This document shows, piece after piece, positions 1 through 8,762 of a stretch of DNA of 64,000 bases. The notes beneath the pieces are model-generated. The model was not told the origin of the DNA. It worked only from the letters and a program-made list of their open reading frames with translations, and made no database searches. This stretch comes from Aquella oligotrophica (GTDB taxonomy: Bacteria > Pseudomonadota > Gammaproteobacteria > Burkholderiales > UBA11063). The stretch covers positions 1,798,001-1,862,000 of the forward strand of contig NZ_CP024847.1 in assembly GCF_002892535.1 (NCBI RefSeq). The letters are read 5' to 3'. How positions within the stretch are numbered: the first letter of the stretch is position 1; the number at the start of each line of letters is the position of its first letter. The position numbers were made by a program, and so were the translations under genes.

Positions 1-770
1 AAAGTATAATAAATCATACCTGTTGATAGACTTAAAACAAGCATGCAAAAAAATCTCGAAGGCTGTTCTTTCATAATATCAGTAAACTTGAAACTAATTT
101 TTTCCGCTACCAGTTCCTTTTCAATATGCGGTACCATTTTATGATAAAAATAAAACAAAACAATACTTAAAACAAATGGAACTCGCCAAATAAGTGACTT
201 AATAAATAGCGACTCAGGAGTGAATAGATTAATAATGGTGATTGATAAATAACCAATTAAAGAAGCAGCAAAGCACCCTATTACCGAAATCGAATAAACT
301 AAGCTGACAAGCAAAGAACGATTGGAACTGTACTTTTCAACAGCAATCGTAATTAAACCTGAAAATTGCCCACCTGCTGAAATCCCTTGGCAGATACGCA
401 GCACGACAAGTAATACTGGTGCCAAAATACCAATTTGCTGATATGAAGGTAAAACCCCAATAAGCATTGTTGGTATCGCCATAAGCCAAATAGAGAGATT
501 GACTGCATATGACTTACCATAGTTATCGCCCAAGATACCAAAAATAAGCGAACCTAGAGGCCTAGCTAAAAAACCTATAGCAAACGTTGCGAAAATAAGG
601 ATTAATGAAATAAGTCGATTATCGTTAGGAAAAAAGCTTTTAGCAATCTGTAATGCAAAAAGTCCATAAATAGTAAAATCGTACCATTCAATGATATTTC
701 CAAATGAAGATTTAATAAAGTCACCCATATCGCGGGTTAATCCATTCTGAATCAGAATTTTTTTAAACAT
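1..770 (-). CDS. MHS-family MFS transporter (3' part beyond window)
   Basis: Major facilitator superfamily proton symporter of the metabolite:H+ symporter (ProP/KgtP-like) group, in the inner membrane; the substrate cannot be told. The frame is open from ATG at 770 to the window edge, about 256 codons, so the C-terminal half is missing. Near residues 24-40 it has the MHS signature (FGNIIEWYDFTIYGLFA), then an ARPLG segment at the end of TM2 and a G-DNYGK loop matching the MFS loop-2 motif. An AAAGGAG ribosome site lies 5-6 bases before the ATG. Only short shadow ORFs are called here by a simple ORF search because the reading frame has no stop inside the window. Confidence 0.85.
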   Translation of the reverse strand, partial: MFKKILIQNGLTRDMGDFIKSSFGNIIEWYDFTIYGLFALQIAKSFFPNDNRLISLILIFATFAIGFLARPLGSLIFGILGDNYGKSYAVNLSIWLMAIPTMLIGVLPSYQQIGILAPVLLVVLRICQGISAGGQFSGLITIAVEKYSSNRSLLVSLVYSISVIGCFAASLIGYLSITIINLFTPESLFIKSLIWRVPFVLSIVLFYFYHKMVPHIEKELVAEKISFKFTDIMKEQPSRFFCMLVLSLSTGMIYYT

Positions 771-876
771 TTTGTACTCCTTTCAACGACAATCGATTTG
801 TGCGTGAAATTTGAATAATTTACAAATAGTTGTTTTTATCGTAGATAACGTGCTAATAATCATTAGTTATTAATTG

Positions 877-2039
877 ACTGATGTTACGCAGCCATGCTGG
901 ATCTTTCAAATTCGGCATGCTGCTTTTTAATTAATTCTAATTCCCTAAAAGCGGCCTTGGCTGCATTTAGGAATAACTTGCTCTTTAGAGCAAAATGATT
1001 TAGTTTAGTGCTGAATTTGTATCTCTCCAGTTTGGTATAAGAAACAATTGCAGCAAATATGTGTGTACATTGAGTTTTAACAGTTTTTGTCGGTGATTTG
1101 GTAATCGAAGTATTCTGTTTAAAACTCTTATGGTATTCCTCGACACTCCATCGTTTTTTATAGATGTTAAGGAAGTCATCACTAGTTAAATTCAGATTAT
1201 TAGTAGCAAGGTATCTGATGCCAGTTGAGTTGTCTTTGTTTGTAAAGACCTGTTTAATTAAAAGTATCGGTAATTCAACATCTTTTAACCAAATACGTTC
1301 TGGCTTGAATGCTTGCAAATCTAATTGACTGATATTTGTCCAGTTAGGTTTATTCCTATCGCCAAAGGTTGCTAGGCGATTGGATTTTAAATCAAATATA
1401 AAGTATTTCTTCCTCTGGTGTATGAACTTCATATTTTCAACGGAAGAATACCAGGAATCAGCAAGAACATAACTGAACTTGATCTGATTCTTTAGTGACT
1501 GTAATATCTGCTTACGCATTAGCTCATTCTTGGTTATTGGGCTTTTGCATACTTCAGATTTGCTCTTGATCTCACAGTAGCTATCCTTAGCTATGATATC
1601 AAAGGCAACAGGTATTTTTAATGGTTGTTCACCATTCTGGCTATAGTAAAAAGTTGTAAGCAGGTTTATACCTTTTACGCTTTTACCAGTAGCATGGTCA
1701 TGATGCCAGCATATAACCTCATTCTCATCAGTATGAGGCTTATGTAAAATGGTGTCATCAAATATTAGGCAACCGTCAATATGTTCATGTGCTCTAACCA
1801 GTGATTTAACAGTGTGCCATAAGGCTTTACTGTCAGATTCATGATTAGCTAACATACGGGTTACCTGATCATGGGATACTGCTTTATCCAGTATACTGGA
1901 TAATCCCGTAGCTGTTGCCAGACCGGGTGTTATTTGTAAATAATCTGTGTAAAGGTCAAAAATATCCATTAGTGATTCGTCTTAATATTTATTTGACTAA
2001 ATTTTACACAACTTACTAGACTTACTGCGTAACATCAGT
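877..2039 (-). mobile_element. Intact IS701/IS4-like insertion sequence
   Basis: A 1163-bp element with perfect 15-bp terminal inverted repeats, ACTGATGTTACGCAG at 877-891 and its complement at 2025-2039. It is flanked by a 6-bp direct repeat TAATTG (871-876 and 2040-2045), which looks like the target duplication. It holds one transposase gene on the minus strand. The perfect ends and target repeat argue for a recent, possibly active insertion. The family call rests on transposase motifs, not a database match. Confidence 0.85.
884..1969 (-). CDS. DDE transposase, IS701/IS4-like
   Basis: 361-residue transposase that would cut and join the ends of the surrounding element. The DDE-type residues are visible: an LIFDDT motif (D71/D72), an LADSWY motif (about residue 171), and a W-S-V-E-E-Y-H-K-S-F-K-Q motif (about residue 274), the last typical of IS4/IS701 enzymes. 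There is no frameshift or internal stop. The stop codon (TAA, 884-886) lies inside the terminal inverted repeat, so the end sequence is under both coding and transposition constraint. The C-terminal helix is rich in basic residues. Confidence 0.88.
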   Translation of the reverse strand: MDIFDLYTDYLQITPGLATATGLSSILDKAVSHDQVTRMLANHESDSKALWHTVKSLVRAHEHIDGCLIFDDTILHKPHTDENEVICWHHDHATGKSVKGINLLTTFYYSQNGEQPLKIPVAFDIIAKDSYCEIKSKSEVCKSPITKNELMRKQILQSLKNQIKFSYVLADSWYSSVENMKFIHQRKKYFIFDLKSNRLATFGDRNKPNWTNISQLDLQAFKPERIWLKDVELPILLIKQVFTNKDNSTGIRYLATNNLNLTSDDFLNIYKKRWSVEEYHKSFKQNTSITKSPTKTVKTQCTHIFAAIVSYTKLERYKFSTKLNHFALKSKLFLNAAKAAFRELELIKKQHAEFERSSMAA

Positions 2040-2045
2040 TAATTG

Positions 2046-2802
2046 AAATAGTATACGTGCAGCAAAAAATAAGAGACATTAAAGCTCTATTAAATACATT
2101 CAAGAATAAAATAAAAGCTTAGTGAGGCTTTACTTGGCTGTCGTTATGCAATTGCAATATTGATATAATTTAATTACAGCAAGAAACAGACTAATTACAG
2201 ATCGCGTAAAGTACGTCAAGTCATGAAATAACTACTACAGCCATCTTTAAGTAAATATAATGGCTATATTGCAAAACTGTAACGCCGAAGAAAAATCAGA
2301 ATTATTTAATGACTAGATAAATCTCTGAGAAGAAAATGAGCATAACTAGCTCAAGATAGGTAGAGTTAGGATTATTAATTTCAATATATTTAAGTATTTT
2401 GCGTTTGGTATAGTTTAACATAATTTAAACCCTCTTCATTAATTTAGCAACTTCATTAGTATCTTTATTTGTAATACAAATGAACGAAAATGATCCTTCT
2501 AAAAATTATTAGATTAAATTTACACATTCCAACAAGGCTGCTTTATCCTGAATAAATTCAATTTTAGCGTCTTAAAATGAATAAAATATAGGTAAAAAAA
2601 CAGCTGACTTAGTCATACTTAGCAAGACATCCAAAATGAAATATCTTACAATGTAAGGTAGCCATTATAACAAAGCATTACCCACCAAGTCAAACTACAG
2701 CCAATAATGCAGCGCAGTATAAATTTAGCAAGAACAAAAATTCAAGCATAGTAAAATACATTGCTAAAAACTATTTTGTAATTTTGCTTTTGGAGCATAA
2801 AT
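2046..2802. other. Long intergenic stretch with one possible small gene
   Basis: About 750 bases between the insertion sequence and maeB. It is very AT-rich and has no long open frame on either strand. The only coding signal I see is a 39-codon frame with a good ribosome site at 2302-2421 (minus). The last 60 bases should contain the maeB promoter, but no strong -35/-10 pair stands out. It may be a decayed gene region. Confidence 0.5.
2302..2421 (-). CDS. Possible 39-residue small protein
   Basis: ATG at 2421 preceded by a strong GAGGG ribosome site 8 bases upstream, reading 39 codons to TAA at 2302. The product starts basic (MLNYTKRKILKY) and ends in a short hydrophobic stretch (LVMLIFFSEIYLVIK) that could be a membrane-associated helix. 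I recognise no family. The ribosome site is the main argument; the length is short enough for chance. Confidence 0.3.
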   Translation of the reverse strand: MLNYTKRKILKYIEINNPNSTYLELVMLIFFSEIYLVIK

Positions 2803-5094
2803 ATGAGTGAGAAATTTCAATTACCTGAACAATTGACCAAAGACGCACTAGAATATCACCGTTCACCCAAACCTGGAAAAACCCAAGTTGTATCGACCAA
2901 ACCGGTTGCAACCCAACGCGATTTATCGCTAGCGTACTCTCCTGGAGTAGCTGCTCCATGTCTGGAAATAGAAAAAGATCCAGCTACCGCATACGAATAT
3001 ACCAACAAAGGTAACCTAGTAGCAGTAATCAGTAATGGAACGGCAGTTCTCGGGCTTGGTAATATTGGCGCACTAGCTGGAAAGCCAGTAATGGAAGGTA
3101 AGGGAATCTTATTCAAAAAATTTGCTGGGATTGATGTATTTGATATCGAAGTCAACGAAACAGATATTGATAAATTTGTTGAGGTAGTAGCTGCCTTAGA
3201 GCCAACTTTTGGTGGTATCAATCTTGAAGATATCAAAGCTCCAGAGTGTTTCGAAATCGAACGCAAACTAAAAGAACGACTAGCAATTCCAGTGTTCCAT
3301 GATGATCAACATGGTACAGCAATCGTTGTAGCTGCGGGTACAATTAATGGACTTAAAATTGTCAATAAAAAAATTGAAGATGTAAAAATTGTTGTTTCTG
3401 GAGCTGGTGCAGCGGCAATCGCCTGTCTTAATTTGCTAGTAAGTATCGGCGCTTCCAAGAAAAATATTTATGTTTGCGACTCCAAAGGAGTTATCCACAG
3501 TGAACGTGAAGGTAAATTAGATGCTTCGAAACAACAATATTGCCAAACTACACATTATCGTACTCTTGAAGATGCGATGGAAAATGCAGATATCTTCCTT
3601 GGATTGTCAGGTCCTGGTACAGCAACTCAGGAAATGATTAAAAAAATGGCACGTGATCCGTTAGTTTTTGCCTTAGCAAATCCAACGCCAGAAATTATGC
3701 CAGAACTAGTACGTGAAGTTCGTCCAGATGCAATTATGGCTACAGGTCGTAGCGATTACCCTAATCAAGTAAATAATGCCTTATGCTTCCCATATATTTT
3801 CCGTGGTGCATTAGATGTTGGTGCAACCGCGATCAATGAAGCCATGAAAGTTGCAACAGTAAATGCAATTGCTGAATTGGCTACACTAGAACCAAATGAA
3901 GTTGTGGCTAAAGCTTATGGAGGACAAGAACTACGTTTTGGTCGTGAATATCTGATTCCAAAACCTCTAGATCCACGTTTGATTCAAGTTATTGCTCCTG
4001 CGGTTGCTAAAGCAGCAATGGAAAGTGGTGTTGCGACTCGCAATATCAATGATTTTGCTGCTTATACCCAAGGATTAAATAAATACATCTACCGTTCAAG
4101 CATGTTTATGCGTCCGGTAATGAATGCGGCAAAAATCAAACCACAGCGCATAATTTTATGTGAAGGTGAAGAGGAGCGTGCATTATTAGCGGTATCTGAG
4201 ATCAATGAACTTAAATTAGCTAAGCCAATCCTAATTGGGCGTCCATTCGTGATTGAAAAACGAATCCAGAAACTTGGATTAAAAATCGAAGCTGGTGTCC
4301 ATTTTGAGCTAGTAAATATCGAAAATGACCATCGCTATAAATCATTATGGCAGCGTTATTATCAAATGATGAAACGTAAAGGCATCACCGAAGATACAGC
4401 TCGCGACCATATGTTAACCCGCCATACTCTAATTGGATCAATGCTGATACTTAATGGTGACGCTGATGCCATGATTTGTGGACTAGTTGGTAAATACCGA
4501 AACCATTTTGAGATTATTCGCGATGTGATTGGCTATGATAATCCAGGTAAAATTTCTGCGGCAATGAATGCATTGATTCTACAAGAAAGTAGCCTATTTA
4601 TCACCGATACTCATGTAAATGAAAATCCAAATGCTGAAGAATTGGCTGAAATTACACAAATGGGGGCTAAAATCATCCGTCATTTTGGCTTAGAACCTCG
4701 TGTTGCATTGGTATCACATAGTAGTTTTGGTTCACATATGGAATCTCCAAGTGCAATAAAAATGCGTAAAGTACTGGAAATGGTACAGGCTCGCGAACCA
4801 GATTTGATGATTGATGGTGAGATGCATGCTGATGCAGCAATGATTCCAGATATTAGAAATCGTACAATTCCAGATTCTCCACTGGTTGGTCCGGCTAATT
4901 TACTAGTTATGCCAAATATTGAAGCAGCAAGTATTTCGTATAATCTAATGCGAGTATCTTCTTCTGATGGTGTAACGGTTGGTCCAATCCTGATGGGAAT
5001 GAATAAGCCTGCGCATATTTTAAGCCCAATTTCTACCGTTCGACGGATTGTAAATATGGTTGCATTAGCTTGTGTTGAAGCTCAATACAAATAA
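2803..5094 (+). CDS. maeB: NADP-dependent malic enzyme (MaeB type)
   Basis: Oxidative decarboxylation of malate to pyruvate with NADP+, a cytoplasmic route from the TCA cycle to pyruvate and NADPH. It has 763 residues, close to the usual ~760 of MaeB. Residues ~1-430 are the malic enzyme domain ([10 protein letters not shown] near residue 46, HDDQHGTA near 166, and an SGAGAAAIA nucleotide-binding loop near 204). Residues ~440-763 are the phosphotransacetylase-like domain, which in this family is regulatory rather than catalytic. A GGAG ribosome site precedes ATG at 2803. It is monocistronic, closed by the terminator at 5101-5122. Confidence 0.96.
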   Translation: MSEKFQLPEQLTKDALEYHRSPKPGKTQVVSTKPVATQRDLSLAYSPGVAAPCLEIEKDPATAYEYTNKGNLVAVISNGTAVLGLGNIGALAGKPVMEGKGILFKKFAGIDVFDIEVNETDIDKFVEVVAALEPTFGGINLEDIKAPECFEIERKLKERLAIPVFHDDQHGTAIVVAAGTINGLKIVNKKIEDVKIVVSGAGAAAIACLNLLVSIGASKKNIYVCDSKGVIHSEREGKLDASKQQYCQTTHYRTLEDAMENADIFLGLSGPGTATQEMIKKMARDPLVFALANPTPEIMPELVREVRPDAIMATGRSDYPNQVNNALCFPYIFRGALDVGATAINEAMKVATVNAIAELATLEPNEVVAKAYGGQELRFGREYLIPKPLDPRLIQVIAPAVAKAAMESGVATRNINDFAAYTQGLNKYIYRSSMFMRPVMNAAKIKPQRIILCEGEEERALLAVSEINELKLAKPILIGRPFVIEKRIQKLGLKIEAGVHFELVNIENDHRYKSLWQRYYQMMKRKGITEDTARDHMLTRHTLIGSMLILNGDADAMICGLVGKYRNHFEIIRDVIGYDNPGKISAAMNALILQESSLFITDTHVNENPNAEELAEITQMGAKIIRHFGLEPRVALVSHSSFGSHMESPSAIKMRKVLEMVQAREPDLMIDGEMHADAAMIPDIRNRTIPDSPLVGPANLLVMPNIEAASISYNLMRVSSSDGVTVGPILMGMNKPAHILSPISTVRRIVNMVALACVEAQYK

Positions 5095-5100
5095 TAAAAG

Positions 5101-5122
5101 AGGTGCCTAGTGCACCTTTTTT
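5101..5122 (+). terminator. Rho-independent terminator of maeB
   Basis: Stem AGGTGC / GCACCT with a short loop followed by six T, seven bases after the maeB stop codon. Confidence 0.85.
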
Positions 5123-5230
5123 ATTTACTTATTAATCTTTTTTAAAATTCCAATAAAACGCATACACTTAGAATAATCCCTCAAGCAAGCGGGTAAGTAA
5201 GTTTTATCATTATTATCAAGGGGCAATATT

Positions 5231-6616
5231 ATGAGCATTCTAATCGTTATTTTTGCTCTGATTTTTCTAATGTTCATTGCCTATCGTGGCTATAGCGTAA
5301 TTTTATTTGCCCCAATTGCAGCTTTATTAGCAGTGCTGATTACTGATCCTAAACTGGTTGCTCCAGTATTTTCCGGGGTCTTTATGCCTAAGATGGTTGA
5401 CTTTGTAAAATTATATTTCCCGGTTTTTGTCCTTGGTGCTATTTTTGGGAAGGTTATTGAACTCTCAGGATTTTCCAAAGCAATTGTCAAAGCAGCAATT
5501 AATTTGATTGGCAAAGAGCGCTCAATTTTGGCAATAGTTGTGGTCTGCGCAATTCTAACCTATGGCGGAGTTTCATTATTTGTAGTAGTCTTTGCCGTCT
5601 ATCCGTTTGCCAGCGAGCTATTTAAAGCTGGTGAGATTCCAAAGCGCTTAATACCAGCAACAATTGCTCTAGGTGCCTTTACTTTTACGATGGATTCATT
5701 ACCCGGCACACCACAGATCCAAAATATTATCCCAACTACATTTTTTAATACAACTACCTGGGCAGCACCGACTCTTGGAGTGATTGGTAGTATTTTTATT
5801 CTAATTTGCGGTCTTTTATATCTTAATCGCTGCCGTAAACTTGCAATAAATGCGAAAGAAGGTTATGGAGTTAAACTACTGAACGAGCCAGCAACGCCAA
5901 ACGAAGAATTAAATATTAATCCACTAGTTGCAATCTTGCCATTATTAGTTGTTGGTATCAGTAATCTGATTTTCACTCGACTGATTCCTTTTTATTACGG
6001 CAAAGAATTTACTATTTCACTGGGAGCTAAGCCCATTATCGTCGAAAGTGGTAAGCTAATTGCCATCTGGGCAGTGGAACTAGCATTAATAACTGGAATC
6101 TTAACGGTATTTATTTTTGCATTTAGAAGAGTATTGCGTAATTTTGCTGAAGGAAGCAAAGCCGCAGTTGGTGGTGCATTACTTGCTTCATTAAATACGG
6201 CTTCCGAATATGGTTTTGGTGCAGTTATCGCCTTATTACCCGGGTTTACTGCTATCGCGGGTAGTCTAGAAAAAATCCCAAATCCATTAGTTAATGAGGC
6301 AATTACTGTAACTACGCTAGCAGGTATAACTGGTTCAGCATCAGGCGGAATGAGTATTGCATTAGCAACAATGTCAAGCCAGTTTATAAATATGGCAAAC
6401 CAGCTACATATTCCATTAGAGGTCTTACATCGGATTGCCGCAATGGCATCAGGCGGGATGGATACCCTACCCCATAATGGAGCAGTGATAACCCTTCTCG
6501 CAGTAACTGGTTTAACCCATAAAGAAGCATATAAAGATATTTTTGTAATAACCATTATCAAAACTCTTGCAGTTTTTGTTGCCATTGGAGTTTTTTATAT
6601 AACGGGCTGGTATTAA
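5231..6616 (+). CDS. GntP-family permease
   Basis: Inner-membrane carrier of 461 residues, almost entirely hydrophobic with about 12 membrane segments, resembling the GntP (gluconate/hydroxybutyrate) permeases. Supporting segments are the TYGGVSLFVVVFAVYP stretch near residue 112, the MDSLPGTPQIQN motif near 158, and the late GSASGGMSIAL (about 370) and SGGMDTLPHNGAV (about 406) motifs. These are shared by GntP-type proteins annotated for short organic acids such as hydroxybutyrate. The actual substrate is unknown. An AAGGGG ribosome site precedes the start. It sits behind its own upstream region after the maeB terminator. Confidence 0.85.
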   Translation: MSILIVIFALIFLMFIAYRGYSVILFAPIAALLAVLITDPKLVAPVFSGVFMPKMVDFVKLYFPVFVLGAIFGKVIELSGFSKAIVKAAINLIGKERSILAIVVVCAILTYGGVSLFVVVFAVYPFASELFKAGEIPKRLIPATIALGAFTFTMDSLPGTPQIQNIIPTTFFNTTTWAAPTLGVIGSIFILICGLLYLNRCRKLAINAKEGYGVKLLNEPATPNEELNINPLVAILPLLVVGISNLIFTRLIPFYYGKEFTISLGAKPIIVESGKLIAIWAVELALITGILTVFIFAFRRVLRNFAEGSKAAVGGALLASLNTASEYGFGAVIALLPGFTAIAGSLEKIPNPLVNEAITVTTLAGITGSASGGMSIALATMSSQFINMANQLHIPLEVLHRIAAMASGGMDTLPHNGAVITLLAVTGLTHKEAYKDIFVITIIKTLAVFVAIGVFYITGWY

Positions 6617-6842
6617 TTATTGGTTAATACTTTCTCCTAGCGAATAATTACCCCAAGCAAAACCTATAAAAAGTACGACCAAAAAGCTAATTTAATTAAT
6701 CAATAGATGATAAAATGGCAAACGCTATTTTAGTAAAAGCTAATTTTAATTGAGTACCATTCCAGAATTAATTTTGACGATTGATTAAATGGCTCAAGAT
6801 TTTCAATACATATAAATTTCTCAAACTATCATTGGATTTGTT

Positions 6843-7394
6843 ATGGCTAAAAGTAAAAGAACTATTCGTTATTTTAAAGTTGCAATGCTTTTTCATTGGT
6901 CAATGGCAATTCTTATTATTTTAAATATTCTTGGCGGACTACTAAAACATTATGAAATTCTTGATTTGCCTATTGTCATAGAGCTACATACGAGAACTGG
7001 AATAATCATTCTTACCCTAGCAATACTTAGAATATTTTGGCGCTTAACTCATAAATATCCAAGCCTCACCAATATTATCCCAAACAGTGAAAAAATCTTG
7101 GCATATTTTAGCCATCTTTTATTATATATATTGATGATAGCTGTGCCAGTTAGTGGAATGCTTTTTTTTCAAAGCATTGGAGAAAAAGTCTATTTTTTAC
7201 AAATTGAGTTACCTCAATTTATAATTAAGCAATCTACAGCAGAAGCAAAAAAGATTCTTAATATTCATCAGTCCCTCGCATTAATTTTTTTGACGCTAAT
7301 TGTATATCATATTCTGGCGGCATTAAAGCATCATTTTATTGATAAGAATCATGTATTAACCAGAATGCTACCCAAATGGATTTATAGAAAGTAA
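6843..7394 (+). CDS. Cytochrome b561 family protein
   Basis: 183-residue di-heme membrane cytochrome of the CybB type, four membrane helices, thought to pass electrons from the quinone pool. The four histidines expected to hold the two hemes are all present with the family spacing: H18 (FHW), H49 (ELHTRTG), H142 (IHQS) and H156 (YHI). The length matches the ~176 residues of E. coli CybB. The stop is only six bases before the next start at 7401, so the two are probably co-transcribed. Confidence 0.9.
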   Translation: MAKSKRTIRYFKVAMLFHWSMAILIILNILGGLLKHYEILDLPIVIELHTRTGIIILTLAILRIFWRLTHKYPSLTNIIPNSEKILAYFSHLLLYILMIAVPVSGMLFFQSIGEKVYFLQIELPQFIIKQSTAEAKKILNIHQSLALIFLTLIVYHILAALKHHFIDKNHVLTRMLPKWIYRK

Positions 7395-7400
7395 GCTTCA

Positions 7401-8690
7401 ATGAAACTTATCAAGCTTTCCTTTTTATTGGGTAGATCACGGATAAATTCAATACATAAGAAATATATTTTTATTATCACCGCTATTTTATGCCTTGAAT
7501 ATCTTGATTTAATTATCTATATTAAAAATGCGCGGGTTTTAACTGATCTATATTTATCAAAATCGGTAAGCCGTGGACTTGGCATTTTTATACTATTCAT
7601 GATTTTATGGCTTGCAAACTTCCTTGCCAAGTCAATTGCGGGTAAATTACTTGAATATCTACAAAAAAAATACGATAATGCAACGCTAGTAATAGTCTCC
7701 TCAATCGTAATCATCTGCTCTTTCTCACTTCAAGCACTGATTTTATTCTCATATTGTAATAAGCTTGTTACTTCACTGCTAATTTATTTTTTCTTTGCCC
7801 GGCTCATATATCAACTAGCATTAGCTATAATCATACATGATACCTATGAATTTTTACTGAATACAAAAGAGCTTTCAGATGATTTTATATCCTTGATACT
7901 AAATAGTCTAGAATTAAGTGTATTAATCAGCATCGTTGGTTATAAAACCTTATTATTATTTCAATTATCAATTACAAATTCAATTATTACGTTTATCTTA
8001 TTTATTAACCTATTATGGCTAATAATCGCAATTTATTTTGCTTTCAATTATCAGGAATTAAATCAGATAAATGTACAGCAAGTCAAGTCTACCGCAGCCA
8101 AGAGCTTTTCATTAATGCTAAAACATAATTTAAAAGATACCTTAACTGCATTTAGCATTGTTGGAGTCAGAAGTAGTCTTTGTATAATAAGTGTAATTTA
8201 TATGCCGATTTATTTAATAGGTAGCTTGCACTTCTTGCCAAGAATTGCCAATGATATTATATTAACATCAAGCTTTCTAGCTCTTTCACTATGCTTTATT
8301 GTTGACAAATATGTTCACAATTATAATCATATAAGTATTGTTCGAAATGGATTAGTGGGTTTGATTATTGGGAGTTTGATTAGTTATTCTTTACTATTTT
8401 TTAAAGTCATCCCTTTTCTTGGTATTGCTATATTAATCATTTTTCAAAGTCTTTTTGCTTTATGTTGCCCATTAATCCTTAATAAATTATTTGAAATCAA
8501 TATTCGTCAGGTAGCAATAGTCTCATGCTACCGAAATAGTTTTCTTATATTTGCTTCATTTACTTTTTTGCTACTATCATTATTTACCGAAATTTTTACA
8601 CACTATATAGCTGCACCCGCAATATTTTTAATTTCAGTAACAGCCATCTGCTACTTTTGCTTAATAATATTTAACAAACAAAGCGAATAA
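7401..8690 (+). CDS. Divergent MFS-like multi-pass membrane protein
   Basis: 429 residues, about 12 hydrophobic segments with very few charges. I do not recognise a close family. The first helix (CLEYLDLIIYIKNARVL) resembles the E-[FWY]-[YL]-D-x-x-[IL]-Y signature of MHS transporters, and the loop after helix 2 (ANFLAKSIAGKLLEYLQKKYD) sits where MFS proteins carry ARPLGG...GDRYGRK. The key glycines and arginines are missing, so it may have lost transport or changed function. It lies six bases after the cytochrome b561 gene and probably forms an operon with it. Confidence 0.6.
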   Translation: MKLIKLSFLLGRSRINSIHKKYIFIITAILCLEYLDLIIYIKNARVLTDLYLSKSVSRGLGIFILFMILWLANFLAKSIAGKLLEYLQKKYDNATLVIVSSIVIICSFSLQALILFSYCNKLVTSLLIYFFFARLIYQLALAIIIHDTYEFLLNTKELSDDFISLILNSLELSVLISIVGYKTLLLFQLSITNSIITFILFINLLWLIIAIYFAFNYQELNQINVQQVKSTAAKSFSLMLKHNLKDTLTAFSIVGVRSSLCIISVIYMPIYLIGSLHFLPRIANDIILTSSFLALSLCFIVDKYVHNYNHISIVRNGLVGLIIGSLISYSLLFFKVIPFLGIAILIIFQSLFALCCPLILNKLFEINIRQVAIVSCYRNSFLIFASFTFLLLSLFTEIFTHYIAAPAIFLISVTAICYFCLIIFNKQSE

Positions 8691-8762
8691 TGTGACAATT
8701 TCTTGCTGCTATAAACTAATAAAATTAGATTTACGCTAACCGAATAATCAATCCGCTAAGAT

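Noticed and set aside
353-541. 62-codon minus-strand frame
   Set aside because: It is in a different frame from the MHS transporter that clearly runs 770 to 1 on the same strand.
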